From Leptolyngbya sp. (lineage in GTDB: Bacteria > Cyanobacteriota > Cyanobacteriia > Phormidesmidales > Phormidesmidaceae), in contig QBLT01000012.1 of assembly GCA_003249105.1 (NCBI GenBank), forward strand, positions 1 to 39,647: 39,647 bases of DNA, read 5' to 3'. Shown in pieces: positions 31,262 through 38,656 of this stretch. The translations under genes were made by a program, and so were the position numbers. The notes below the pieces were generated by a model. The model saw nothing but the letters and a program-made list of their open reading frames with translations, searched no databases and had not been told where the DNA came from. Positions within the stretch are counted from its first letter, which is position 1; every line of letters begins with the position of its first letter.

Positions 31262-31579
31262 CTAACGCTGATGGGGAGCATGGCGACGACGGTAAGCGTC
31301 CATATACACCACGTTCTCGCCAGCACGATGGTCACCGTGGCCAGCCAACAACCCAGAAGCTTTTACCTGCTGGGCCAATGCCACTGGCAAAGTCGAGCCC
31401 GCCTCGGGAGGCACTAGAAGCTGCTTGAAGCCAACTTTGATTTCGGTACCGGGAGCCCAGTCTTGCTGGCGCACCCAGCAGCGATCGCGCTCGCACCGCA
31501 CTACTACAAAATCGGGTATGTGGTCGTCTTGACCCTTGAGGCGAACCCGTGACCCTAGCCGAATCGTTAAGGAAGCCAT
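31262..31579 (-). CDS. Small hypothetical protein with a KOW/SH3-like N-terminal half
   Basis: A 105-residue product that I cannot assign. The first 55 residues (MASLTIRLGSRVRLKGQDDH, FVVVRCERDRCWVRQQDW, IKVGFKQLLVP) alternate hydrophobic and charged residues like a small beta-barrel of the SH3 or KOW kind. The second half is less ordered and ends basic (YRRRHAPHQR). It has a plausible promoter and a palindromic site upstream (31606-31636), which supports a real gene. It is divergent from aminopeptidase P. Confidence 0.55.
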   Translation of the reverse strand: MASLTIRLGSRVRLKGQDDHIPDFVVVRCERDRCWVRQQDWAPGTEIKVGFKQLLVPPEAGSTLPVALAQQVKASGLLAGHGDHRAGENVVYMDAYRRRHAPHQR

Positions 31580-31605
31580 AGCGCTGCACCTGAAATAGGC
31601 TAGCC

Positions 31606-31636
31606 GTTATAGATCCAACAATAGTTCATTTGAACT
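31606..31636 (-). promoter_or_regulatory. Promoter candidate with overlapping palindromic operator
   Basis: On the minus strand TTCAAA (31634-31629) and TATAAC (31611-31606) are separated by 17 bases and match the -35 and -10 consensus at four and five positions. They lie about 30-55 bases upstream of the start at 31579. AGTTCATTTGAACT (31623-31636), two 6-base arms around TT, covers the -35 box, where a repressor would act. The spacing GTTC-N4-GAAC is not the cyanobacterial LexA box. Confidence 0.45.
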
Positions 31637-31820
31637 CATCTTTGAATGGGGAATTCACAAAAAAATAATTTTATTGGTTTCATTTTAGGGGATGTTTCTC
31701 CCCTTCGGGGTTAACAACTAGCAATAAGGGGTTAACGCTAGATTTGGATTGTCAATCTTGCTGCCTGTCCAGGGCTGGTGTGCTATGGCAGACTAAAGAG
31801 GTCGTCGGCTTTGGTTATCT

Positions 31821-33152
31821 ATGCCCTCTCAGACTGCCTCCTTATCGCTGGCTGCGGTGCTGCGGCAGCGACGCGATCGCCTGGCTGAGATGCACCCGAG
31901 GCCGGTCGTGCTGTGGTCGGGGCAGGCGGTGTCGCGCAACTTTCCGGCCAATACCTACCCCTTTCGGGCTAACAGCCACTTTTTGTATTTTGCGGGCCTG
32001 CCCCTGGCCAATGCCGCTATTCATCTCGCAGGGGGGCGGCTGACGCTGTTTATGGATGACACTTCCCCCGAAGCCGCCCTGTGGCATGGGCCGAGCCCCA
32101 GTCGAGAGGCGATCGCCACTGATATCGGAGCCGACGCCGCCTACCCTTTTCAAGACCTCAACTCCTATCTGGCCGAAGCGGCGACCCTTCCTGCCCAAAC
32201 CACTGCTAACTCCCCTCGCAGCCGCGTCCTGCTCGAAGCCCTGGTGGCCCTGCGCCTGCACCACGATGACTACGCCCTCGACCAAATCAAGCAAGCAGCA
32301 GCGGTCTCTGTCGCCGCCCACAAAGCCGGTATGGCCGCCACCCCTGGTGCCACTGCCGAGGCCCAAGTGCGGGCCGCCATGGAGCAGGTAATCATCGCTC
32401 AGGGCATGACCTGCGCCTACAACAGCATTGTCACCGTCCACGGCGAAGTGCTCCACAACGAGCAGTACCACCACGCCCTGGCTCCAGGCGATCTGCTGCT
32501 GGCCGATGTGGGGGCCGAGGCCCCCAGCGGCTGGGCCTCAGATATCACTCGCACCTGGCCCGTGTCTGGGCAGTTTACCGCCCCCCAGCGGGATCTGTAC
32601 GACCTGGTGCTGGCCGCCCACGACGCCTGCATTGCCGCCGCCCGTCCTGGGACTGAGTACCGGAATCTGCACCTGCTGGCCTGTCGCACCCTAGCGGCGG
32701 GACTGGTCGATTTGGGAGTCCTGAAGGGAGATCCTGACACCTTGGTTGAGCGGGATGTGCATGCCCTATTTTTCCCCCACGGGGTGGGGCATCTGCTGGG
32801 GCTAGATGTCCACGACATGGAAGATTTAGGGGATGTAGCTGGCTACGCGCCGGGCCGCTGCCGCAGCGATCGCTTTGGGCTGAAGTTCCTCCGCCTAGAT
32901 CGGCCCTTGGCGGCCAACATGGTGGTCACCATTGAACCCGGCTTTTACCAAGTTCCTGGCATCCTCGACCCAGCGCGACGGTCGGGCCAATATGATGACG
33001 TCATTAACTGGGAGCGTCTCAAGGCCTTTGATGGGGTACGCGGCATTCGCATCGAAAATGATGTGCATATTAATTCAACGGGCTGCACCGTTTTAACCGC
33101 CGCCCTACCCACCCATGCTAATGCGGTAGAAGCTTTGGTTAGCGGGGCTTGA
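31821..33152 (+). CDS. pepP: Xaa-Pro aminopeptidase (aminopeptidase P)
   Basis: A 443-residue M24 metallopeptidase that removes an N-terminal residue preceding proline. The N-terminal domain contains SRNFPANTYPFRANSHFLYF, the usual start of AMPP proteins. The pita-bread domain has all five metal ligands: the two aspartates in LLLADVGAEAPSGWASDITRTWP, the histidine in FFPHGVGHLLGLDVHD, and the glutamates in TIEPGFY and IRIENDVHI. The length is normal. The ATG at 31821 gives MPSQTASLSLAAVLRQRRDR, which reads naturally into the family start; no strong Shine-Dalgarno is seen. It is probably a cytoplasmic housekeeping protease and is a single-gene unit here. Confidence 0.95.
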   Translation: MPSQTASLSLAAVLRQRRDRLAEMHPRPVVLWSGQAVSRNFPANTYPFRANSHFLYFAGLPLANAAIHLAGGRLTLFMDDTSPEAALWHGPSPSREAIATDIGADAAYPFQDLNSYLAEAATLPAQTTANSPRSRVLLEALVALRLHHDDYALDQIKQAAAVSVAAHKAGMAATPGATAEAQVRAAMEQVIIAQGMTCAYNSIVTVHGEVLHNEQYHHALAPGDLLLADVGAEAPSGWASDITRTWPVSGQFTAPQRDLYDLVLAAHDACIAAARPGTEYRNLHLLACRTLAAGLVDLGVLKGDPDTLVERDVHALFFPHGVGHLLGLDVHDMEDLGDVAGYAPGRCRSDRFGLKFLRLDRPLAANMVVTIEPGFYQVPGILDPARRSGQYDDVINWERLKAFDGVRGIRIENDVHINSTGCTVLTAALPTHANAVEALVSGA

Positions 33153-33231
33153 GCAGCTTTCCTAAACCCCTCTAATCTGGAGTTTATAAAGTCTTAGCTT
33201 TTGTTAGGCTTTTCCCTCTTCGGGGGGCTGA

Positions 33232-33237
33232 TATGAT
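33232..33237 (+). promoter_or_regulatory. Extended -10 promoter candidate for the OmpR-type regulator
   Basis: TATGAT preceded by TGA (TGn) forms an extended -10 about 29 bases upstream of the ATG at 33266. The -35 position has TTTTCC, weak. The short distance leaves a leader of about 20 bases. I see no tandem operator such as an RpaB (HLR1) or Pho box that I could support. Confidence 0.4.
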
Positions 33238-33265
33238 TTTAGTGAGCAGTTTTTAACCATTTCTT

Positions 33266-34027
33266 ATGGATTCTGTAGATCTCGCATCCCAGGCTCAGCC
33301 AAACCTGCGGGTTGGCCTAGGGCGGGTACTCATCGTCGAAGATGAAGAACTGATTCGAGAAACGGTAGCCCTCGGGTTGGCCGAGGAGGGGTTTGACATT
33401 CTCTTAGCCGAGGATGGCCTGACAGCCCTCGACATGCTGGGGGGCACTTCGACCTCGAGTCGCACCAATCGGCCCGAGGTCAATCTTGTGGTGCTCGACC
33501 TCATGCTGCCGGGGATGAATGGACTCGACCTCTGCCGCCTGCTGCGCCACCAGGGTATCGATGTGCCTATTCTGGTGCTGAGTGCAAAAGGTACTGAAAC
33601 CGATCGCGTTGTGGGGCTTGAAATTGGTGCTGACGATTATCTGACCAAGCCCTTTGGCATGCGGGAGCTGGTGGCTCGATGTCGGGCGCTGCTGCGGCGG
33701 CAGCGGGGCAAAACAAGCGTTGAGAAAGACAACGTGCTCCGCTTTGAAGACATCACCCTACACCCGCAAGAGTGCCGCGTCTTTCTCAAGGGCGAGGAAG
33801 TCAATCTCTCCCCCAAAGAGTTTCGAATCTTAGAACTGTTCATGAGCCAGCCCCGACGGGTGTGGTCGCGTGACCAGATCATCGATCAGGTCTGGGGGCA
33901 CGATTTTATGGGTGACAACAAAACCGTAGATGTCCACATTCGTTGGATTCGGGAGAAGCTTGAGACCGACCCCAGTCATCCCCACTACCTCAAAACCGTG
34001 CGGGGCTTTGGCTATCGCCTGGGCTAA
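33266..34027 (+). CDS. OmpR/PhoB-family response regulator
   Basis: A 253-residue two-component regulator. The receiver domain has the acidic pair around E25-D26, the phospho-acceptor D78 in LVVLDLMLPG, the conserved serine in LVLSAKG and K128 in DDYLTKPFG. The C-terminal winged helix contains LSPKEFRILELFMSQPRRVW and NKTVDVHIRWIREKLETD ending in TVRGFGYRLG. An 18-residue N-terminal extension precedes the first strand, and an insert (TSTSSRTNRPEV) lies just before the phosphorylated aspartate. No histidine kinase is adjacent. It resembles cyanobacterial SphR/PhoB-like regulators, but I cannot tell it from other OmpR types. Confidence 0.93.
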   Translation: MDSVDLASQAQPNLRVGLGRVLIVEDEELIRETVALGLAEEGFDILLAEDGLTALDMLGGTSTSSRTNRPEVNLVVLDLMLPGMNGLDLCRLLRHQGIDVPILVLSAKGTETDRVVGLEIGADDYLTKPFGMRELVARCRALLRRQRGKTSVEKDNVLRFEDITLHPQECRVFLKGEEVNLSPKEFRILELFMSQPRRVWSRDQIIDQVWGHDFMGDNKTVDVHIRWIREKLETDPSHPHYLKTVRGFGYRLG

Positions 34028-34239
34028 AACCTTTAGCTCAGGGCGTTGCAGGGTTAGTTAACAATGGCGGAGTGCCTACTTCACAAGTCTTTAACTTCAG
34101 CAACAAATAATCCGAGTCCTTAAATTGTCGTTTAGGCTTAGGGGGCAGGGGCAAAAGATCGGCTGCGTGCTGAGGCTGACATTGTGGCCGTAGGCCGTGA
34201 CACTTGACCTGTCAGCAGCTTTAACCCTGGTAGAACGCT

Positions 34240-34926
34240 ATGCCGCTCACCATTTTAATTGCCGAAGACGACGAGGGCACTCGCCTGGCGTTGTGCGATT
34301 ATTTAGAGCTTGAGGGCTATTCGGTGCTGATGGCCAGCCATGGTGAAATGGCGCTGCGTCAGGTGTTTAGCCATCAACCCCAGCTCATCATTACCGACAT
34401 CGGCATGCCTGGTCTCGATGGGTTTACCCTAGTGCAAAAGGTGCGGCAGTACCCAGCCTTTCGGCTGCTGCCGGTAATTTTTCTCACCGCTCACAATCAG
34501 ACCCAAGACCGAATTCGAGGCTATCAGCTCGGCTGTGACCTTTACTTGCCCAAGCCCTTTGAGCTGCGCGAGATTGGGGCGATCGTGCGCAATTTGCTGG
34601 AGCGATCGCAGCTGATCCAGTCGGCATGGATTCAGCAGGTGGCCCTCAGTACCGCCCAGCAGCGCGCTCTTCAGTCCAGCGAAGTCAGTGAAGAGATTGC
34701 GCCCTGGATTCCTGACCCTGCCGACCCAGTGGCTGAGTTTACGGCTCGCGAGCAGGATGTGCTGACGCTGCTATCGGACGGGCTATCGAATGCTCAAATC
34801 GGCGATCGCCTATTTCTGAGCCCCCGCACCGTCGAGAAGTATGTCAGCAGCCTGCTGCGCAAAACCGAAACCAGCAACCGTTCTGAGCTGCTGCGGTTTG
34901 CCATTAGCCACCATCTGGTGCCCTAG
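34240..34926 (+). CDS. NarL/LuxR-type response regulator (Ycf29/Rre1-like)
   Basis: A 228-residue regulator. The receiver domain begins MPLTILIAEDDEGTRLALCD, with phospho-acceptor D53 in LIITDIGMPGLDG, T83 in VIFLTAHN and K105 in LPKPFELRE. The C-terminal LuxR-type helix-turn-helix reads FTAREQDVLTLLSDGLSNAQ with the recognition part LSPRTVEKYVSSLLRKTETS. The combination of SNAQIGDRL and VEKYVSSLLRKTE is what I associate with the Ycf29/Rre1 group conserved in cyanobacteria and some red-algal plastids, linked to stress-gene regulation. That placement is from memory. It is 212 bases downstream of the OmpR-type regulator, and no kinase is nearby. Confidence 0.9.
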   Translation: MPLTILIAEDDEGTRLALCDYLELEGYSVLMASHGEMALRQVFSHQPQLIITDIGMPGLDGFTLVQKVRQYPAFRLLPVIFLTAHNQTQDRIRGYQLGCDLYLPKPFELREIGAIVRNLLERSQLIQSAWIQQVALSTAQQRALQSSEVSEEIAPWIPDPADPVAEFTAREQDVLTLLSDGLSNAQIGDRLFLSPRTVEKYVSSLLRKTETSNRSELLRFAISHHLVP

Positions 34927-35022
34927 TCATCAACCCGTCCGGAACGGCTGCGCCTGATCATAATTAAAGCAATAGCCCGGCTGCCTAGCCGAGGCTCGGA
35001 CCGCTTGACTCGGTGAATCACC

Positions 35023-35724
35023 ATGGCGCAATTGTGGACGATAGTAGTTTTTAGTCTGGCGTTGGGGCCGCTAACCGCTTGCCAACTTCAGGAGACAGGG
35101 CCCGAAGTACAGCCATCGAAGCCCTCCACTGTCGCTGAATCGCCCGCTGCCGCAGCGCCCAATGTGCCCGACGAGAATGCCGACAGGCTGGTGATTCCGG
35201 GCGAGCGAGTCGGCCCGGTTACGGCCCAAACCAGTCGCGTCGATTTAGCCAATTTCTACGGTGAGGCTGCCCTGAGCGATCGCCCCGTTTCCCTAGGAGA
35301 AGGCACTACCGAACTGGGTACAGTGGTCAACGCCGACACTGATCAACAGTTTGCCGTGGTGTGGGCTGATGCCGCCCAAAGTCGGCCTCGGCTGATCAAA
35401 GACTTTGGCCAAGCTTGGCAAATTCCAGAGGGGCTGGGGGTGGGTGTACCCTATTCCACAGTTCAAGCGGTGCTGGGCGACTTTGACCTCTACGGCTTTG
35501 CCTGGGACTACGGCGGCACAATTGTGCTTGAAAATACCGCCCTAGCCCAATACGACGACGCTCTCTGGCTGCGCCTGGCCCCCTCAGACGAAGCTATAGC
35601 AGCGCACCTCGATGCCTACGAGGCCACCATGGGTGACGGGATATTTGCCAGCAGTGACCCCAACTTAACAGTGCTCGAACTAACGGTGTACGAAATGGTC
35701 GTGTCGTTCGACGTAGATCCCTAG
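35023..35724 (+). CDS. Predicted lipoprotein of unknown function
   Basis: A 233-residue product with a lipoprotein signal: hydrophobic stretch WTIVVFSLALGPL and lipobox L17-T18-A19-C20. The mature N-terminus is a Pro/Ala/Ser-rich linker of about 35 residues. From residue 60 on it has a beta-rich domain (LVIPGERVGPVTAQTSRVDL, then IPEGLGVGVPYSTVQAVLGD). The segment GPVTAQTSRVDLANFYG recurs in bacterial periplasmic proteins of unknown function, in which a short motif precedes a turn and a basic residue. I give no functional name. Its stop overlaps the stop of the convergent amidase gene by four bases. Confidence 0.7.
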   Translation: MAQLWTIVVFSLALGPLTACQLQETGPEVQPSKPSTVAESPAAAAPNVPDENADRLVIPGERVGPVTAQTSRVDLANFYGEAALSDRPVSLGEGTTELGTVVNADTDQQFAVVWADAAQSRPRLIKDFGQAWQIPEGLGVGVPYSTVQAVLGDFDLYGFAWDYGGTIVLENTALAQYDDALWLRLAPSDEAIAAHLDAYEATMGDGIFASSDPNLTVLELTVYEMVVSFDVDP

Positions 35725-36548
35725 CCCGTCATGCCGCTGCGGGTGGGGTAGCGGCGCAGCTGGCTAAAAAAGCTAGAGGAGTTAAAGCTGCGCGGATCCA
35801 TGCGGTTGCCAGAGCGATCGACCGCCTGGTGGGTGGTAATCCGGTTGTCAGGAATGGTGGTTTGGGCCAGCAGCCAGGCTAGAGAATTGTACTGGGCTTG
35901 GGTGTAACCGCTGTGGCTGCGGCGATTGTTGAAGCCATCGCCAGGGGTTTCCAACGACACATGGTAGGCAAAATTGTTCACCGAGGGGGGAAACGCTGAG
36001 TTAGTGCGTACCGTCTCTGGGCCATTGAGGCCGTTGAACACCGAGTTGCCGGCCCCAAAGGCCCGTTTTTCAGGCGGCACGATGTAGTAGATTGTGCCAT
36101 CGCGGCCAATCAGGGCATGGTAGCTGACCTGGTCTTGGTCGCGCGGGTGCCGGGTACGGAATAGGTTAAGGGCACTCTGGGCCGAGCCCACGGTTTCATG
36201 CAGCACGGCGATGAAGTCGTTGCGCACCGCCTGGCCGTTGACGTCTGTGAGAAAGCGATCGCCGTAGTTGGTGGGGTCGGCTAAGGCCGTCACTTGTCGG
36301 GGCGGAGCGGCTTGGGCCAGCTCTAGCTCTGGGGCCACAAAATCCGTTGGCCCCGGCTGAGCAGCTTTGAGCGGCTGGAGCGTTGCCGCCATCGTGGTTT
36401 GCATGGGCGGTAGCCCCCTCACGGTGAGCATAGGTTCTAGGGGCCCTGCCGCTCGGGCTGAACCGAGTCCCAGACTCAGCAGCGCCACTAGCACCCCCCC
36501 TAACCCTATCCAAATCCAGCGACGAGCCACGGCAACCTCCGGGTGCAT
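35721..36548 (-). CDS. N-acetylmuramoyl-L-alanine amidase (amidase_2/PGRP fold)
   Basis: A 275-residue exported hydrolase. The N-terminus has a basic region, a hydrophobic core WIWIGLGGVLVALLSLGLGS and an A-R-A-A cleavage site near residue 34. A Pro/Ala-rich linker of about 50 residues follows. The catalytic domain has the expected zinc ligands H117 (VLHETVG), H240 (ITTHQAVD) and D251 (GNRMDPRSF), plus YHALIGRDGTIYYIVPPEKR as the substrate groove and AYHVSLET. It would cleave the bond between muramic acid and the peptide stem in the periplasm. The start is the ATG at 36548. It is convergent with the lipoprotein gene (four-base overlap). Confidence 0.9.
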   Translation of the reverse strand: MHPEVAVARRWIWIGLGGVLVALLSLGLGSARAAGPLEPMLTVRGLPPMQTTMAATLQPLKAAQPGPTDFVAPELELAQAAPPRQVTALADPTNYGDRFLTDVNGQAVRNDFIAVLHETVGSAQSALNLFRTRHPRDQDQVSYHALIGRDGTIYYIVPPEKRAFGAGNSVFNGLNGPETVRTNSAFPPSVNNFAYHVSLETPGDGFNNRRSHSGYTQAQYNSLAWLLAQTTIPDNRITTHQAVDRSGNRMDPRSFNSSSFFSQLRRYPTRSGMTG

Positions 36549-36626
36549 TGTCAGACTATTTTGTAGCGCGAAACGGGCTCAATGAACCTCATTTTGCAAG
36601 GAACCCCTTGGACAGTAGTGAGGCCG

Positions 36627-37073
36627 TTAAGACGCCCAGCGATCGAGGGCTCGCTGGCCCCCCCAGCGGGCAACAATTTCGTCGTCGTAGCTGTCGGCGA
36701 TGCGAATCACGGTGGCCACGGAGTGGTTTAGGTCGAGGCGATCGCAGGTTTCACCCACCAGACTGTGCTCAAAGACAATGTCATCCTCAGCGTCGTAGGC
36801 AAAGCGGCCAAAGTAGATGCCGTTATTTTCTCGCAGTAGGTAGTAGCTCAGTTCGGGGGTGAGGTCAATCGCGGTCACCACGTAGGCTCGCGTCGTAATT
36901 AGCGTTTCATCGTCGTGCCAGGGCACCACTCGAGTCGAGGCCACCGCCGACCCCAAATTTACGATAAAGAGGGGTTCATCCTCAAATACCACCAATGCTT
37001 CGCCAAACAGCTCATGCATCCAGGGCAAGATTCGATGGTAAACCGCCTCCTGGCCAGGGGTTTTAAACTCCAT
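36627..37073 (-). CDS. YbjN-like / type III secretion chaperone-like protein
   Basis: A 148-residue acidic protein without signal or membrane segments. It starts MEFKTPGQEAVYHRILPWMH. Its core, with LFIVNLGSAVASTRVVPW, ITTRAYVVTAIDLTPELSYY and LLRENNGIYFGRFAYDAEDD, followed by IVFEHSLVG and a helical end, has the alternating pattern of the YbjN and T3S-chaperone-like superfamily. Such proteins are common in cyanobacteria and their function is unknown, probably binding a partner protein. It lies 78 bases upstream of the amidase gene in the same direction. Confidence 0.65.
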   Translation of the reverse strand: MEFKTPGQEAVYHRILPWMHELFGEALVVFEDEPLFIVNLGSAVASTRVVPWHDDETLITTRAYVVTAIDLTPELSYYLLRENNGIYFGRFAYDAEDDIVFEHSLVGETCDRLDLNHSVATVIRIADSYDDEIVARWGGQRALDRWAS

Positions 37074-37460
37074 ACAATACTCGTAGAGGAACGAACAGCA
37101 GAACCTTAGCCGTAAGCTAAAGCCCTAACAGATTAGCCCTAGAGTGAACCCGAGGAAAAGCGACATCCCCATTGTCTCGCTCTTGCTTTACCATCCAGCC
37201 TGCGTTCGCGCCTATGGGCGGCTCAGCCCCTTGGGAATCCTGGCTGGCTGGCCAAGGCGCTGGTAGGGGCGAACCTGTCTACTGACCTGACAGACCCATG
37301 CTTCCCGTCGGTCATGTATTCTGGCTGCTTTAACCAGAGCCAACCGTAACCTGTGGCGTTCTATAACTCTGACTTTAAGACATCAAAATTAAGGGTGACC
37401 CTTGCAGTAGGCTTTGGATAGATCCTCTGTCCCAATCTATAGCGCCCCCTCGTTATTTCT
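37074..37460. other. 387-bp divergent intergenic region with a palindromic repeat
   Basis: No gene is visible. The region separates the YbjN-like gene from the HAD phosphatase, so it must contain promoters for both. It holds the imperfect palindromic element at 37204-37274. I see no tRNA fold, no riboswitch core that I recognise and no clear sigma-70 -35/-10 pair upstream of 37461. Confidence 0.5.
37204..37274. repeat. Palindromic intergenic repeat (GTTCGCCCCTAC type)
   Basis: GTTCGCGCCTAT at 37204-37215 pairs with GTAGGGGCGAAC at 37263-37274 at 10 of 12 positions, enclosing GC-rich text with further pairing (GGCTGGCTGGCC). The GTAGGGGCGAAC end belongs to a repeat commonly seen between bacterial genes. 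It is the third palindromic repeat starting or ending in GTAGG in this window. Confidence 0.55.
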
Positions 37461-38282
37461 ATGGCCTGCATTATCTTCACCGACCTCGACGGCACCCTGC
37501 TCAATGGCGAAACCTACGCCTATCAAGCCGCCTTGCCCACCCTGGCTAAGCTGGCCGACCAAGGCATTCCGGTGATACCGGTGACGAGCAAAACCCGACA
37601 GGAGGTGGCCCAACTGCGGCAGGATGTCGGGCTGCGCGATCCCTTTGTGGTGGAAAACGGCAGCGCCATATACATTCCCACCGATTACACAGGCTTTGCC
37701 CTGCCGCCAGGCGGTGATGTTGATGGTTACCGGGTACTGCCACTGGGCTGCAACTACGTCACCGCTCGCGCTGGGCTAAAGGCGATCGCCCAGGATCTCG
37801 GTCGCCCCCTCAAAGGCTTTGGCGACTGGACAGTAGACCAAGTGGTGCAGCTCACCGGCTTATCTCCCACAGAGGCTAAGCAGGCCAAGGCCAGGGAGTT
37901 CACCGAACCCTTTATGACCCCCAAGAATGTGCCCACCGACCAGCTGCGCGAGGCCGTAGAAGCCATGGGATTTCGGGTTGTGATTGGCGATCGCTTCTCT
38001 CATTTAATTGGCGGCGAAGCGGGCAAGGGCCGAGCCGTACACCAGCTGGTGCAGCTCTACCAAGCCAGCGGTCCTGAGGCCCAGCCCATCACCACCATTG
38101 GGTTAGGCAACAGCCCCAACGACCTCGACATGTTAGAGAACGTCGATCATCCAATTGTGCTGCCCAGCGCCCACGGCCCCCATCCTCAGTTAGCTGACCG
38201 CAGTTGGCAGATCGCACCAGCGCCAGCGCCCGAGGGGTGGGCGATCGCTGTAGAAAGCGTCCTCGCGACGGTAATGGCTTAG
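37461..38282 (+). CDS. Mannosyl-3-phosphoglycerate phosphatase family (HAD IIB) protein
   Basis: A 273-residue HAD-superfamily phosphatase. Motif I is FTDLDGTLL with nucleophile D8 and acid/base D10. Motif II is in PVTSKTRQEV, the lysine of motif III is in GEAGKGRAV, and motif IV is GLGNSPNDLDML. The segment VENGSAIYIP and the cap-domain region EFTEPFMTP mark the MPGP/YedP subgroup. These enzymes dephosphorylate mannosyl- or glucosyl-3-phosphoglycerate to the compatible solute mannosylglycerate or glucosylglycerate. Which sugar is used here is unknown, and no matching synthase is in the window. The ATG at 37461 fits the family start exactly. A glycosyltransferase gene follows 180 bases later, but it is broken by IS66. 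Confidence 0.88.
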   Translation: MACIIFTDLDGTLLNGETYAYQAALPTLAKLADQGIPVIPVTSKTRQEVAQLRQDVGLRDPFVVENGSAIYIPTDYTGFALPPGGDVDGYRVLPLGCNYVTARAGLKAIAQDLGRPLKGFGDWTVDQVVQLTGLSPTEAKQAKAREFTEPFMTPKNVPTDQLREAVEAMGFRVVIGDRFSHLIGGEAGKGRAVHQLVQLYQASGPEAQPITTIGLGNSPNDLDMLENVDHPIVLPSAHGPHPQLADRSWQIAPAPAPEGWAIAVESVLATVMA

Positions 38283-38462
38283 CAATGGGCCAGCCCGCTG
38301 ATACCACAGGTTTTTGAAGCTCTTGTAAATCTGGCGGAGCCAAGTCAGTGAATCTGACCGGGGTTCGCTAAGGTACCTACTGCGGGCGTTGGCCTCAGCG
38401 GCAGGCCGACTGGCAATCTGGGCAATCTAACCGCAACAATTCAGTCAACACGTTGGGTAGTT

Positions 38463-38656
38463 ATGAACGTAACTCTAGGCGATCTGGTCACGGTCATACT
38501 CGCGGTTTTGCCGCTGCTGCTACTGACCACCTCAACCTTTTTTGCCCTTGAGTGCCTGCTGGCCTTACGCAGCACCCGGTCGTCCGCCGCCCCCTCTACC
38601 CTACCTGCCGATCTTTCCCTGGCGGTGCTGCTGCCCGCCCACAACGAAGCTGAAGG
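38463..38656 (+). pseudogene. GT2-type glycosyltransferase, truncated by IS66 insertion
   Basis: About 64 codons of an N-terminus remain. The sequence begins MNVTLGDLVTVILAVLPLLL, a membrane segment, continues through FFALECLLALRS, and reaches the first strand of a GT2 domain, LAVLLPAHNEAEG. This is the classical opening of membrane-anchored family-2 glycosyltransferases (V-x-I-P-A-x-N-E). The frame ends in a TAA two codons later that belongs to the IS66 left end at 38657. The rest of the gene, if it survives, would lie beyond the element outside the window. Confidence 0.8.

Noticed and set aside
31623..31636. AGTTCATTTGAACT as a LexA (SOS) box.
   Set aside because: The Bacillus-type box is GAAC-N4-GTTC and the cyanobacterial one is AGTAC-type; here the half-sites are reversed (GTTC-N4-GAAC).
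31700..31710. CCCCTTCGGGG hairpin as an intrinsic terminator.
   Set aside because: It lies in a divergent spacer where no transcript should end, and no T-run follows on either strand.
31842..32474. A 210-codon minus-strand frame inside aminopeptidase P.
   Set aside because: It is antisense to a conserved M24 peptidase with all metal ligands; composition is that of a shadow frame.
33266..34027. Naming the OmpR-type regulator sphR.
   Set aside because: The resemblance is general, no SphS-type kinase is adjacent and I could not see Pho boxes, so the symbol was left empty.
37074..37460. Searched for a riboswitch or stable RNA upstream of the HAD phosphatase.
   Set aside because: I could recognise only an imperfect palindromic repeat and no conserved aptamer core or tRNA-like fold.
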